In this document: positions 34,801 through 43,309 of the stretch, in pieces
Layout: every line of letters begins with the position of its first letter
Position numbering within the stretch: position 1 is the stretch's first letter
Assembly (NCBI GenBank): GCA_002415025.1
Contig: DIBR01000011.1
Span: 93,702-157,701, forward strand
DNA from: Spongiibacteraceae bacterium UBA5047
GTDB lineage: Bacteria > Pseudomonadota > Gammaproteobacteria > Pseudomonadales > Spongiibacteraceae
DNA: 64,000 bases
Direction of reading: 5' to 3'
Position numbers and translations under genes: made by a program
Notes under the pieces: generated by a model
Databases searched by the model: none
Told to the model about the DNA's origin: nothing
What the model saw: the letters and a program-made list of their open reading frames with translations, nothing else

Positions 34801-34956
34801 CAGGCGCAATTCCTGATTCCGATGGCCGTGTCTTTAGGCTTCGGCATTATTTTCGCGACGGTGATAACACTGATCCTGATCCCCTGCCTCTACGTCATTC
34901 TTGAAGATTTCAAAATGCGCGGCGGTCGTCTGGAAGAGGCGCCCGCCTCGGCCTGA
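31822..34956 (+). CDS. RND efflux pump permease (HAE1/AcrB superfamily)
   Basis: The 1044-aa pump has the RND layout: twelve membrane helices with two large periplasmic loops (after helices 1 and 7). Helix 4 holds the proton-relay aspartates in GIVVDDAIII (about residues 400-410). The second half repeats the plan, with a later GVVVNDSLIMVDF segment. This is the proton-driven exporter of the two-gene system; substrates cannot be told. It is translationally coupled to the adaptor gene (ATGA). Confidence 0.93.
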   Translation: MTEENIDTRSGLIAWFARNPVAANLLMFLILATGIMAAISMPRTVNPEFVSDTIQIVVPYPGASPDEVELGIILKIEEALKDIDTIEKIQSTAQESAATILLEINDEVEINNVLDEVKSAIDGISNMPEESEKPVVKHLEMRDHAVNIQLWGNLSERDMKSLIDQVKNELLQDPDIGYVNTFGSRDYEVSIEVSEADLLKYGLTLNQVSQAIRGSSLNLPGGAIKTDNGEIMLRAKGQAYRQHDFERIPLINYPDGTRLTVGDIATIKDGFVESTGFSLFNGGFSMGATVYAVGDQDLIKVADAAKAYVERKRAELPEGVNIDYWADITHYLKGRLGMMVKNLGMGALLVFIVLTLFLDIKLAFWVMVGLPLCFLGTFAMMTTPMVDISLNMISLFGFILVLGIVVDDAIIIGESAGSFSEKYGHSVDSVIAGAKRVATPATFGVLTTIVAFLPTLFAEGVFAPFPAAFGWVVLLCLSFSLVESKLILPAHLIHSKPSRKGLFKYTHTLQTFCNGLLQAFIKRVYQPALKSALRNRYITASSFVAVMILAGGLVAGGMVRVIMMPSVPNDFIQASLEMVEGTTEEQMLAGYKQFNDALYAVDREYKAETGNETGLLKHVFAYAYDGRFVNFMAELTKNEVRTMVSDELAERWRSKIGEIPGARVIAVSTAQDMGGGQDVQFKLISSQPEQLKAASKEFARHLSTYDGIYDVRNGSDSAQDEIVLSLKPMADSMGVSLADMATQIRHAFYGAEAQRMQRANDEVKVMVRYPEAERKAVSDLENMYLHTRDGVAVPFTVLANADIQPGYSKLTRINGERAVTVGGAVNRLYAEPDNIAMELKETFLPKLSQEYPGLSFKMDGMTEESAKIFNSLFVGFALAMFGIYALLAVPLKSYLQPLIIMGVIPFGIIGAVIGHLVMDLPLDMMSLFGIIALSGVVVNDSLIMVDFINRAVANGSSIVDAVVQSGSQRYRAIMLTSLTTFFGLAPMLVETSTQAQFLIPMAVSLGFGIIFATVITLILIPCLYVILEDFKMRGGRLEEAPASA

Positions 34957-34977
34957 GCCGTGCTCCCTGGCGAGCCA

Positions 34978-35457
34978 TCAGAAGGAGGCGCGTTGCGCTG
35001 ACATATCTACCCATACCTTGCTGGTGACCGAATTGGCAATAAAACAAAGCTCGTGTGCCCGGTGGTGTATGGCCTCGATCTGCTCAAGGGTCACCTCGCT
35101 ACCGGAAAAGGCAACAACCGGGCACAGGCGCACTTCGGTCATACACTGACGGCCCTCATCCCCGGCCGCCAGAGTCCCCACGGCCTTATCCGTGTAACGT
35201 TCTACACTGAGCCTTTTCTTCGCTGCGATCGACAGAAAAAACAGCATATGGCAACTTGATAAAGAAGCGACGAAGGCTTCTTCCGGGTCGACATTTTCTT
35301 CAACAGAATAGGGCAAGGGAACAATGTGGGGGGAAGCAGACGCGGGCACCGTCGTGCCGCCATCGAAGCGCCAGACGTGGCCACGACTGTAGCGGTTGTC
35401 GAGGAACCTCTCATCAGCTCCGCATTGCCAGATGACTTCGGCCAGATACTCCGACAT
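34978..35457 (-). CDS. OsmC-family peroxiredoxin
   Basis: The product (159 aa) belongs to the OsmC/Ohr family of thiol peroxidases that remove organic hydroperoxides. The two redox cysteines lie in SSCHMLFF and HELCFIAN. The start is the ATG at 35457, with GAGGAGG 6 nt upstream; an in-frame TTG at 35472 lies within that ribosome site and is rejected. Confidence 0.9.
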   Translation of the reverse strand: MSEYLAEVIWQCGADERFLDNRYSRGHVWRFDGGTTVPASASPHIVPLPYSVEENVDPEEAFVASLSSCHMLFFLSIAAKKRLSVERYTDKAVGTLAAGDEGRQCMTEVRLCPVVAFSGSEVTLEQIEAIHHRAHELCFIANSVTSKVWVDMSAQRASF

Positions 35458-35526
35458 GAAAAGCCTCCTCAAGAGCTCGCCAAGTCCAGTTCGTTAGCCC
35501 CCTGCCTCCATGGGCAATACTGCAGC

Positions 35527-35922
35527 TCACTGAATAAGGCGTTCCAGCAGTTTTGGTATAAATATCAATGCAGCGGCGGCGGCCGCCGTTAGCGCACTTA
35601 GCAGTACTGCCGCAGCAGCAACGTCTTTCGCTTTGGCAATCAAGGGGTGCTCATCGCGGCTTATCAGGTCACACAGATATTCCAGCGCAGAGTTGAAAGC
35701 CTCCATACACAAAACCCAGCCAATCAGCAGGACAACAACCAGCCATTCAGTGATACTGATGCGTAGCACCCATCCCGAAATTATCGCCAACAGCGCGGCG
35801 CAAATATGGATACGGGCATTGTGTTGATCGCGAACCAGCGTCACCAGGCCGCGCGTCGCATGGGCCAGGCTGGTGACACGGGCAGAAAGCGAGAAGGGTT
35901 TATGGCCGACGGACTCGGGCAC
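35527..35922 (-). CDS. dgkA: Diacylglycerol kinase
   Basis: DgkA (131 aa) phosphorylates diacylglycerol in the inner membrane to recycle lipid released by osmoregulated glucan synthesis. It has three membrane helices and the conserved EAFNSALE and KAKDVAAAAV blocks that form the active site. I choose the GTG at 35922, with AAGGA 6 nt upstream. The frame stays open much further but runs antisense through glpE and would give an abnormal N-terminus. Confidence 0.92.
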   Translation of the reverse strand: MPESVGHKPFSLSARVTSLAHATRGLVTLVRDQHNARIHICAALLAIISGWVLRISITEWLVVVLLIGWVLCMEAFNSALEYLCDLISRDEHPLIAKAKDVAAAAVLLSALTAAAAAALIFIPKLLERLIQ

Positions 35923-35997
35923 GCTTTTTCCTTGATATTCGTTTAATTGAGAATAGCGGGTAACATAGGCCCTTCGCAAATAACGGCATTCCCAACC

Positions 35998-36294
35998 ATG
36001 TTTGAACGTATTTCTGTCACACAGGCTCAGACGCTGGTAGCCAACGAAGCATGCAACATCGTCGATATTCGAGATGCACAATCCTATGCTCAGGCGCATG
36101 TACCAAATGCTGCCCACCTGGACGGCAATATTATTGACGCGTTTATTGCCGACAGCGACCGCGAACGGCCTTTGATCATTTACTGTTACCACGGGAACAG
36201 CAGCCAAAGCGCCGCCCAGTATTTTGCAGGCCAGAACTTCAAGCGCGTCTACAGTGTTGACGGAGGCTTTGAGGCCTGGCGATTACAACTCTAG
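35998..36294 (+). CDS. glpE: Thiosulfate sulfurtransferase GlpE (rhodanese)
   Basis: GlpE (98 aa) is a single-domain rhodanese that transfers sulfur from thiosulfate to cyanide or thioredoxin. The active-site loop is CYHGNSS, with Cys63; VDIRDAQSY and SVDGGFEAW are also as in E. coli GlpE. The ATG at 35998 gives the family length. The frame is open upstream to 35947, but that part is not conserved. It is divergent from dgkA. Confidence 0.93.
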   Translation: MFERISVTQAQTLVANEACNIVDIRDAQSYAQAHVPNAAHLDGNIIDAFIADSDRERPLIIYCYHGNSSQSAAQYFAGQNFKRVYSVDGGFEAWRLQL

Positions 36295-36322
36295 CCAAAG
36301 CCCCAGCTCGATTTCCTCCGGA

Positions 36323-38146
36323 TCAGGGAGCCGAGCACTCAGCACAAAAGGCGTAAAGCCCGGTTGGATCGCGGAGTTGCAAAAAGGCCTGTATCTGCCT
36401 GCCCAATGGCTGCCACCAGCGCTGCGGCAAAGAGCTGCGAGCGGCTAAACCGGCTTTCAGCCCCGTTGATTCAAGCAAATGGGCTACCAGTGCCTGCATG
36501 GGCGGCAACGCAGGCTCGACCCATTTTTTACGGTACTCGCTCATTCCGGCGAGATTAGCCGCTGCGGCCACGGCGTCATCCAAACCGCCCAGCTGGTCAA
36601 CCAGCCCCAAATGCTTTGCATCAGCGCCGGTCCACACTCGCCCCTGGGCAATTTTGTCTACCTGCTCGGGTAGCATATCCCGCCCCTGCGCTACGATACT
36701 CAGAAATTGCCGGTAGCCATGCTCAATACCGGATTGCAATGCGCGCTTAACTACAGGATTGAGCGGCCGATCCGGCCGCAAACCACCGGCAATCTCGGTA
36801 GTTGCTATGCCGTCGGTCGTAATCCCGAGTTTTGCCAGACTCTGTTCTATCGTAGGAAACGCACCAAAAATACCAATTGAGCCCGTAATCGTCGCCGGCG
36901 TCGCCCAAATTTCGTCTGCGTTAGCGGCAATCCAATATCCGCCAGACGCCGCTGCCGAGCCCATTGAAACGACCAGCGGCTTGCCTGACTTTTTCAACGC
37001 CAACAACTCTTGCCGAATCTGTTCGGAGGCAAAGGCTGAACCGCCTCCGCTATCAATACGCAACACAACCGATTTGATACTGTCATCTTCATGGGCACGG
37101 CGAACCAGCTCAGAAAAACTTTCACCGCCAATTCCATTGCCCGTCACCTCGCCATCCACGATAGTGCCCTGCGCAACCAGAATACCTACGGCATCGCCAA
37201 CCAGCGGTTCGTGTTCATCACTGAGGCTCAGGTAGTCAAGGTGCTTAACGCGATTGAACTCGCCGTCGTCGTTTGCACCCACCCGCCCGATCATGTGCTC
37301 ACGCCATTCACGGCGGTTGCTCAAGGCATCGACCAGTTGCCGGCTCATGGCGGCAGCAGCAAGGTTACCTTTGTGCTTGGCCATCACCTTGTCAATCTGG
37401 TTTACGTAGTTGTCTACAGCGTCTTTTTTGATACCACGATTTGCACTGACCTGTTCGGTATAGGCGGCCCACAACTGACCCAGCCACGCATGATTAGCCT
37501 CTTTTGCCTCCTCCGACATGGAGTCGCGCATCAGCGGTTCCATGGCAGACTTAAATTCGCCAACCCGAAAGACATGAATATTAACGCCGAGTTTGTCGAG
37601 CGCAGAGCGGAAGTAGTTCCGGTACAGGCCAAAGCCTTCAATCACCACGCCACCCATCGCGTCCAGATACACTTCATCTGCCTGGCTGGCAACCAGATAG
37701 CTGTCCTGATCGTAACTTATGGACGACGCAACCACCGGCTTGCCGGAAGCTTTGAAACGCTCAACCGCCGCAGCCAGCTCCGAGGCCTTGCTCATGCCTA
37801 TATGGTCGAGTTCCTCCAGCGACAGCAGCAACAAGGACACGCGATCATCAGCCGCACCGCGATCAATCGCTTTGATCATATCGTTCAGGCGGGTTTCCGC
37901 CACGGCTTCACCGTCGATAATCTGGGTGAGCGGGTCGACAGGGCTCAGCTGGTCAACGACCAGACCACGCAGTTGTATATCCAGCGCAAATTGCTCGGGC
38001 AATTGGGGTCCTTTGGCAAATAGCGCAAAACCCAACGCAACCAGAAGCAGCAGAAACACCGCATTCACCAGAAAGCGGCGCGTACCGTCGAGGAAATCAC
38101 CCAGCCGTCTCCAGAATCCTTTTTTACCGGTTGCAGCTTTACTCAT
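36323..38146 (-). CDS. sppA: Signal peptide peptidase SppA (67 kDa type)
   Basis: SppA (607 aa) degrades cleaved signal peptides in the inner membrane. It has an N-terminal membrane helix (about 26-45) and two tandem ClpP-like domains. The lysine of GEFKSAMEP (Lys199) is in the first domain and the serine of AASGGYWIA (Ser401) in the second, the known Ser-Lys dyad across domains. I place the start at the ATG at 38146. It has GGAG upstream and overlaps the DUF2069 stop as ATGA. A longer frame adds 24 residues of no character. Confidence 0.95.
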   Translation of the reverse strand: MSKAATGKKGFWRRLGDFLDGTRRFLVNAVFLLLLVALGFALFAKGPQLPEQFALDIQLRGLVVDQLSPVDPLTQIIDGEAVAETRLNDMIKAIDRGAADDRVSLLLLSLEELDHIGMSKASELAAAVERFKASGKPVVASSISYDQDSYLVASQADEVYLDAMGGVVIEGFGLYRNYFRSALDKLGVNIHVFRVGEFKSAMEPLMRDSMSEEAKEANHAWLGQLWAAYTEQVSANRGIKKDAVDNYVNQIDKVMAKHKGNLAAAAMSRQLVDALSNRREWREHMIGRVGANDDGEFNRVKHLDYLSLSDEHEPLVGDAVGILVAQGTIVDGEVTGNGIGGESFSELVRRAHEDDSIKSVVLRIDSGGGSAFASEQIRQELLALKKSGKPLVVSMGSAAASGGYWIAANADEIWATPATITGSIGIFGAFPTIEQSLAKLGITTDGIATTEIAGGLRPDRPLNPVVKRALQSGIEHGYRQFLSIVAQGRDMLPEQVDKIAQGRVWTGADAKHLGLVDQLGGLDDAVAAAANLAGMSEYRKKWVEPALPPMQALVAHLLESTGLKAGLAARSSLPQRWWQPLGRQIQAFLQLRDPTGLYAFCAECSAP

Positions 38147-38574
38147 ACGTCTTCTCCGGATGGGTTGGTGGGAACCTTGCTGCCCGATACCGCGGCGCGC
38201 TCCCACTGTGAGCACCAACGAATTGTCATCATCGCAGACACGAATACGGTCACCGACAAGGCCACTTCAATGTAGTTAATCCACAACCGCAGGGGCGACA
38301 TTGCCTCGGTCACCGCCAGCATAAAATACATCAGGCAAACAAAGCAGAGCCACGCGAGGCTGCGCAAATCATTTCGCAGAAGCCCCGGCACAAAGACCAG
38401 CAAGGGCAGCACGCGAATAAGCCAAATCGTCACGCTGGGTTGGCGACCGTCCTGATGAAGCCACCAGGTTGTAATCGTCAGCACAACAAGTTGCGCCCAA
38501 AAACTGACCAGCAGCACACGCCGCGCCCACAGCGCCTTGCCGGTATAGCCAGCAACCGACCCTCTATTCATCAT
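38143..38574 (-). CDS. DUF2069 membrane protein
   Basis: The 143-aa protein has four predicted membrane helices (about 20-42, 48-65, 70-92, 95-117) and the DUF2069 pattern (RxLPLLxFVPGL and later RLWINYIEVALS). Function is unknown. It lies between wrbA and sppA, overlapping both by 4 bp; DUF2069 next to wrbA and arsC recurs in Pseudomonas relatives. Confidence 0.85.
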   Translation of the reverse strand: MMNRGSVAGYTGKALWARRVLLVSFWAQLVVLTITTWWLHQDGRQPSVTIWLIRVLPLLVFVPGLLRNDLRSLAWLCFVCLMYFMLAVTEAMSPLRLWINYIEVALSVTVFVSAMMTIRWCSQWERAAVSGSKVPTNPSGEDV

Positions 38575-39161
38575 ACAACGACCTTCTTCGCGGTAAGGGC
38601 CACGCGTTCACCTAATGCGCGGCACAACTGCAATTCCGCCGCATCGGGCGGGCGATTATCCTGTCCGCCAACGTGCGAAGCGCCGTAGGGCGTCCCGCCA
38701 CCGGTGGTAGACGTTAGTTCCGGGTGGCTGTAAGGCAGCCCCAACAACATCATGCCGTGGTGAAACAAGGGAATCATCATACTCAGCAGAGTACTCTCCT
38801 GCCCACCGTGCAGGCTGTTGCTGGAGGTGAAAACCGCAGCAGGCTTGTCGATAAGCGCCCCGCTGAGCCAAAGTGCCGAGCTGGAATCCAGAAAATACTT
38901 CATCGGGGCGGCCATATTCCCGAACCGCGTCGGGCTACCCAGAATCAAACCCGCGCAATCACGCAGATCGTCGAGGCTGGCATACAGATGCCCTTCGTCG
39001 GGGATGTCCGGCGATACCGCCTCGCATTCGGCAGAGACTGGCGGCACGGTGCGCAAACGCGCTTCCAGCCCTGCCTGTTCTACCCCCCGCGCAATATGCT
39101 GAGCCATGGTGCGACAGGCACCGTAGCGGCTGTAGTAAAGAACGAGTACGTATGGGTTCAC
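38571..39161 (-). CDS. wrbA: NAD(P)H:quinone oxidoreductase WrbA
   Basis: WrbA (196 aa) is a flavodoxin-fold FMN enzyme that reduces quinones by two electrons, limiting oxidative stress. The FMN phosphate loop is near the N-terminus (YYSRYGACRTMAQ) and the second loop is SPTRFGNMAAPMKYFLD. It overlaps arsC and DUF2069 by 4 bp each, so arsC-wrbA-DUF2069-sppA is one operon. Confidence 0.94.
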   Translation of the reverse strand: MNPYVLVLYYSRYGACRTMAQHIARGVEQAGLEARLRTVPPVSAECEAVSPDIPDEGHLYASLDDLRDCAGLILGSPTRFGNMAAPMKYFLDSSSALWLSGALIDKPAAVFTSSNSLHGGQESTLLSMMIPLFHHGMMLLGLPYSHPELTSTTGGGTPYGASHVGGQDNRPPDAAELQLCRALGERVALTAKKVVV

Positions 39162-39508
39162 GCCAGCAGTTCCAGGGCATTCTCGGGCGGACGGCCCAAC
39201 ACGGCTTTGTCATCTTTCACGACAATCGGCCGTTCGATCAGTTTCGGGTTCTCGCTCATGGCCTTCAGCAAAGCGCTGTCTGACAAGCTTTCGTCGGCCA
39301 ACGACAAGGTCTTGTAGGCCTCTTCACCCTTGCGTAACAATTGCCGCGGCGCCATGCCCAATTTGCGCAGCAACTCACGCAATTCCGTCACCGAGGGCGG
39401 ACTATCAAGATACAACACCTGATCAGGTTCAACGCCGCGCTCCTGCAACAATTGGAGGGTCTGCCGCGATTTCGAGCAGCGGGGGTTATGGTAGAGGGTA
39501 ATACTCAT
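39158..39508 (-). CDS. arsC: Arsenate reductase-like protein (ArsC/Spx superfamily)
   Basis: This 116-aa protein is of the glutaredoxin-coupled ArsC type; Cys11 in YHNPRCSKSR is the redox residue. The conserved LIERPIV and Arg residues of the arsenate pocket are present. The start is the ATG at 39508 with GAGG upstream; 18 extra in-frame residues before it are rejected. No arsB or arsR genes are near. In this wrbA-linked position it may be a general thiol reductase. Confidence 0.9.
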   Translation of the reverse strand: MSITLYHNPRCSKSRQTLQLLQERGVEPDQVLYLDSPPSVTELRELLRKLGMAPRQLLRKGEEAYKTLSLADESLSDSALLKAMSENPKLIERPIVVKDDKAVLGRPPENALELLA

Positions 39509-39664
39509 GGAAACCTCGTCGGCCAGCGCTTGGCGATAGCAAGCAAAAGCGGCATTATACACAGCGCTTTTTTACAACAAACGATTGCGGTAGCGACAAT
39601 GCGCAAGATTCACCCTATCCGCACCGCAAATCGCGACTGATCACCCGGGGGTTCTCCTGTTCCA

Positions 39665-40126
39665 ATGACCATAGCAAGCCGTATTCTTCTGGTTGCTCTG
39701 ACGCTCGCGCTTGCCAGCGCTTGCAGCCGCGAGGGCGCGTCCAGTGCCGACCCAGCTGCCAACTTCACCGTGGGTGAAGCCAGCGAATACTGGACCGTGA
39801 TCAATTACTGGGCCGTATGGTGCGCTCCCTGTCGCGAAGAAATCCCTGAACTCAACGAGCTCGCGCGTAAACACGCCGATTCGGTCCGCGTTTTCGGCGT
39901 CAATTACGATGGCGCCAGGGGTGAAGCGCTAGCCAAAGCTGTCAGCGATCTCGGGATAGAATTCCCGATTCTCGCGGTGGATCCGCAGCCCGCACTGGGT
40001 ATTGCGCGGCCCCAGGCTCTGCCAGTGACGCTTCTGATCAAACCCGACGGCACTTTGCTGGACATACTGCTGGGCCCCCAGACAGCGGATGGTCTCTGGC
40101 AAAAACTGGCGGAACACAAGCCGTGA
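39665..40126 (+). CDS. TlpA-like thioredoxin lipoprotein
   Basis: The 153-aa protein is a probable lipoprotein (lipobox ASAC, Cys20) with a periplasmic thioredoxin fold. The active site WCAPC has Cys53 and Cys56. TlpA/ResA-type proteins reduce periplasmic disulfides, often for cytochrome or copper-centre assembly. The acidic partner Glu and cis-Pro (ALPVT) are conserved. It overlaps acyP by 4 bp. Confidence 0.9.
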   Translation: MTIASRILLVALTLALASACSREGASSADPAANFTVGEASEYWTVINYWAVWCAPCREEIPELNELARKHADSVRVFGVNYDGARGEALAKAVSDLGIEFPILAVDPQPALGIARPQALPVTLLIKPDGTLLDILLGPQTADGLWQKLAEHKP

Positions 40127-40395
40127 CCCCGGCTGTCCGGTTTCGTGTTTACGGCAAAGTGCAGGGCGTGGGCTTTCGCGCGCACGCCCGACGCATCGCG
40201 CTAAGCCGGCAACTCGATGGCTGGGCCATAAATGACTCTGACGGCAGCGTCGACATTTTGCTGCTGGGTAACAACGCGAACATTATCGAGGCCGAAGCGC
40301 TAATTCTGAAAGGCCCCGAATTCGCAAAGGTCGAGCGTGTCGAGCGGCTGGATGCACCCGCCGAACAACCTCCAGCCGGCTTTACCATTGCCTAG
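40123..40395 (+). CDS. acyP: Acylphosphatase
   Basis: This 90-aa enzyme hydrolyses acyl phosphates. The catalytic Arg19 (GVGFRAHAR) and Asn37 (GWAINDSDGSV) are present. The start is GTG overlapping the TlpA-like stop (GTGA). The family is small and well conserved. Confidence 0.95.
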   Translation: MTPAVRFRVYGKVQGVGFRAHARRIALSRQLDGWAINDSDGSVDILLLGNNANIIEAEALILKGPEFAKVERVERLDAPAEQPPAGFTIA

Positions 40396-40540
40396 AAAAC
40401 CAGCAAAAAGTTTATTAATTTCAAGAGTATGGACAATCTTTTTCCAGTATGGCAGATTGAACCATTGGGTGGAGCAGATGCTGAAGACCAAAGAAGTTAC
40501 AGGCTTGAAACCGCTGTGACTGGACTTTTCACTCCATTCG

Positions 40541-40568
40541 TTTACATTAAGCGGGTGGTAACAATAAT
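40541..40568 (+). promoter_or_regulatory. Promoter of the chalcone-isomerase/TonB fusion gene
   Basis: TTTACA (40541-40546) and AATAAT (40563-40568), each 5 of 6 matches, are spaced by 16 bp. The expected leader is about 115 nt. The 290-bp gap between acyP and the next gene contains no supported ORF. Confidence 0.5.
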
Positions 40569-40687
40569 AAAGTTACGTGTAGGGCGACACGGCAAGCGCA
40601 CATCACCTGCAAGTGCGTGGTTTTGTTGTATCAAAGAATTCAAATAAATCGTAATTCGATCGCCAGACACTGGATGTTTAGAGGCTT

Positions 40688-41827
40688 ATGAACCGTTTTT
40701 TAGCTGCTCTGCTGCTGATCTTCTCTACGCAGCTCTCCCAGGCGCAAATCGAGCTCGAAGGCATGTCCCTGAGAGGGCTCGCCGTCTACGAACAACTTCG
40801 CACCGACTACTATATCGCCGGCCTCTACCTGCCCTCTCCGGCAGTAACACCCGACGACGCATTTTTCATGCCCGGCCCCAAGCGCATGGATATCCGGGTT
40901 GTTGCAGAATCGTGGAGCAAACGTCGCTTTGTTCAGCAATGGAATCAGCTCATTCTGATCAACAACAACGCCGACACCCAAAAGGCCCAGTCTGACAACA
41001 TCATCGCGTTCGCATCGCTACTCAAGGACGATCTTCGCGCCGGCGACCAAATCACCATAGACATGATTCCGGAACAGGGCACCGTCGTTAAATTGAATGG
41101 CACCACCCTGCAGCAAACCAGCGATCCCGAATTTTTCAATCTGCTCCTGTCGTGCTGGATCGGTGCCCGTCCACCGTCATCCGTGTTCAAGCAAGACATC
41201 CTTCAGATGCCCGCCGGTGATCGCGGAGCCACGCTGATGACGAGCTTTGATATTATCGCCCCCTCGCAGTCAAGAATTGCCGAAACCAAGTCCTGGGCTG
41301 GCTCCAGCGTCGCTGCCAAGCCCGCCAGAGCGGCCGAAACTGCGGCCGCGCCAGCGCCACAACCAACTCCCACAGATGAAGCCGCCGAGCTAGCCGCTGA
41401 AAAGGAACGCCGGGAAGCGGAGGCTGAAAAAGCGCGTTTAGCCAAGATTGAGCAGGATCGACTTCGAAAAGAGGCCATCGCCAAAGCGCTGGCGGCAGCC
41501 GAAGCCCGGGCCAAGGCTGCAGCCAAGAGCAAGGAGCTTATCAACGAATACAGCTCCACGATGGTACGCGCCAGCTACCAATACGTACGCTATCCGAAGC
41601 GTGCTCTCAAGCTCAACCAGGAAGGCACCGTGCTATTGGAGGTTATAATCGACCGCAACGGCGGATTGATTTCCTCAAAAGTAATACAGAGTTCAGGCTA
41701 TTCTGCACTCGACGATGCCGCGATATCGGCAGTGGAAAAAACCGCCCCCTTCCCCGCCATTCCTGAAGGCATTCTCGGCAATCAAATTGAATTTACCCTG
41801 CCCTTCACGTTCCAGATATCGAGCTAG
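40688..41827 (+). CDS. Chalcone-isomerase-like domain fused to a TonB C-terminal domain
   Basis: The 379-aa secreted protein has a signal peptide (1-19, SQAQ), then a chalcone-isomerase-like domain (about 20-190) of the type found in bacterial periplasmic proteins. An Ala/Glu/Lys-rich coiled coil follows (about 225-290). Last is a TonB/TolA-like C-terminal domain (about 300-379; QEGTVLLEVIIDRNGG and SSGYSALDDAA). There is no N-terminal membrane anchor beyond the signal peptide, so it cannot act as a classical TonB. A periplasmic scaffold that contacts receptors is a guess. Confidence 0.8.
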   Translation: MNRFLAALLLIFSTQLSQAQIELEGMSLRGLAVYEQLRTDYYIAGLYLPSPAVTPDDAFFMPGPKRMDIRVVAESWSKRRFVQQWNQLILINNNADTQKAQSDNIIAFASLLKDDLRAGDQITIDMIPEQGTVVKLNGTTLQQTSDPEFFNLLLSCWIGARPPSSVFKQDILQMPAGDRGATLMTSFDIIAPSQSRIAETKSWAGSSVAAKPARAAETAAAPAPQPTPTDEAAELAAEKERREAEAEKARLAKIEQDRLRKEAIAKALAAAEARAKAAAKSKELINEYSSTMVRASYQYVRYPKRALKLNQEGTVLLEVIIDRNGGLISSKVIQSSGYSALDDAAISAVEKTAPFPAIPEGILGNQIEFTLPFTFQISS

Positions 41828-41879
41828 CAGGTTTTCTCCCTGAAATCGCGGCTAAACGAGCGGGAGATGAAAAGGTGTT

Positions 41880-42146
41880 CTAGACGCCAATACTGGCAAG
41901 CTTGACCATCAGATCATTCAGTATGCCTGCCATCGTTGGATGCTCGGCTTCAAATTCAGACACCATATTTTCCAGTCTTTCCATCAAACCGGTCTGGGCA
42001 GCGTCGACGCTGGAACCCGTGCTCAATTCCAACTCGATGTCTTCTACCAGCCCCATCAAATTGGCCTTCTGGCTGTGCCCCACCTCCAGCTCATCAATCT
42101 GCTGCTGCAGCTCTTCCAGCTGTTCCTGAATATTCCTTTTTTGCAT
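41880..42146 (-). CDS. DUF4404-family protein
   Basis: This small protein (88 aa) is mainly coiled coil, beginning MQKRNIQEQLEELQQQI, and matches DUF4404 in length and pattern. No function is known. The ATG at 42146 has AGAGG 8 nt upstream; the longer frame adds unlikely sequence. Confidence 0.75.
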   Translation of the reverse strand: MQKRNIQEQLEELQQQIDELEVGHSQKANLMGLVEDIELELSTGSSVDAAQTGLMERLENMVSEFEAEHPTMAGILNDLMVKLASIGV

Positions 42147-42242
42147 CTTGTGAACCTCTACATACCGCGGGCAACCGGGCAAACCAGCGCCGATCCTGAT
42201 AAATACGAGCATAGCAATTCTGGGAGCCGAAATCACCGACTG

Positions 42243-43292
42243 TCAGTTGCGATAGTCACCTGGCGAGCGCCCGGTCCAGCGCTTGAACGAGCGGTGAAAC
42301 GCGCTGGGGTCGGAAAAACCCAACAATTCAGCAACATCACTTACGGTCATCTCCGGGTTTTCCAGGTAGGCAATAGCTGCCTCCCGGCGCACCGTGTCCT
42401 TGATACGCTGGTAAGACGTACCCTCGCGATCCAGACGTCGCCGCAGAGTACGCTCTGACATATTGAGCTGGTGCGCCAGCTCGTCGAAGCCGGGCATTTC
42501 ACTTCGAAAATCATCACCCAACAAGCGGCGAATTCGGGCGGCAATTCCCTGATCGGTAACCAGGGGCTTGATCACCACATGGTAAGGGGCAAATTTGAGA
42601 AAGCGCTCGAGTTCAGACTCGTCACGCTTTATCGGCAATTGCAGGGCAGCGTCAGCAAACTCTACCCAATTGCAAGGCTGGGAGAACTCAATAGGGCAGT
42701 GGAAGAAATGATCAAGTCCGGCGCGCTTGGACGGTCGCTCGGACGCACAACCGGCAGCCAGTATTTCCAGGGGCTGATCAACCAGCCAGGCACAAAAGCG
42801 CATCCACATTGCCAAGCTGCAGAGCGCACTACCCTGCAGTCCGCGCTGGGTCGCATCGCCGGAAAGATAATTAAGCCGCGCCGTTTTTTTGTCGCTGTCG
42901 CGTTCCAGCGCATGCACTACCAGCGATTCGCCCCGCTCGCGGCAGGAGGCATTGAACTCCATCGCCCGCAGCAAGGCCTGCTCAAGATTACGGCAATTGA
43001 TCATGCTGTAAGCCAGCATGCGCGTACCACCCAGAGGCGTCGCCACCCCGGACAGTATTCCGCCGGATTCATCGTCAATAGAACGAAACAAGGCGAGGCA
43101 AAGGCGGCTGTACTGCTCGACACTCGCAGTTCCCGCCGCGTCGGCATCCAGAGGGTTATAGCTGAAACCCGCCGCCGAGATAAGGGCTTCAACATCTTTA
43201 CCGAACGTGCGCGCCTGCAACAATACCGCCTTTACAAAGGCATTGGGCACGCGCTGTGATTCGGCATCGTCGGTGGGAACGTGAATACTCAT
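42243..43292 (-). CDS. AraC-family transcriptional regulator
   Basis: The 349-aa protein has an N-terminal arabinose-binding-like domain of the type in OruR/ArgR-like regulators (about 25-210) and a C-terminal double helix-turn-helix (about 250-347). The latter contains LNMSERTLRRRLDREGTSYQ and VAELLGFSDPSAFHRSFKRWTG. It probably activates a catabolic gene set. It begins 17 bp after the beta-propeller gene on the same strand, but its target is not evident. Confidence 0.92.
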   Translation of the reverse strand: MSIHVPTDDAESQRVPNAFVKAVLLQARTFGKDVEALISAAGFSYNPLDADAAGTASVEQYSRLCLALFRSIDDESGGILSGVATPLGGTRMLAYSMINCRNLEQALLRAMEFNASCRERGESLVVHALERDSDKKTARLNYLSGDATQRGLQGSALCSLAMWMRFCAWLVDQPLEILAAGCASERPSKRAGLDHFFHCPIEFSQPCNWVEFADAALQLPIKRDESELERFLKFAPYHVVIKPLVTDQGIAARIRRLLGDDFRSEMPGFDELAHQLNMSERTLRRRLDREGTSYQRIKDTVRREAAIAYLENPEMTVSDVAELLGFSDPSAFHRSFKRWTGRSPGDYRN

Positions 43293-43309
43293 CAGCTAAA
43301 TTTTACGCA

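Noticed and set aside
40429..40647. 72-codon ORF in the gap after acyP
   Set aside because: It covers a near-consensus promoter for the next gene and has no family resemblance.
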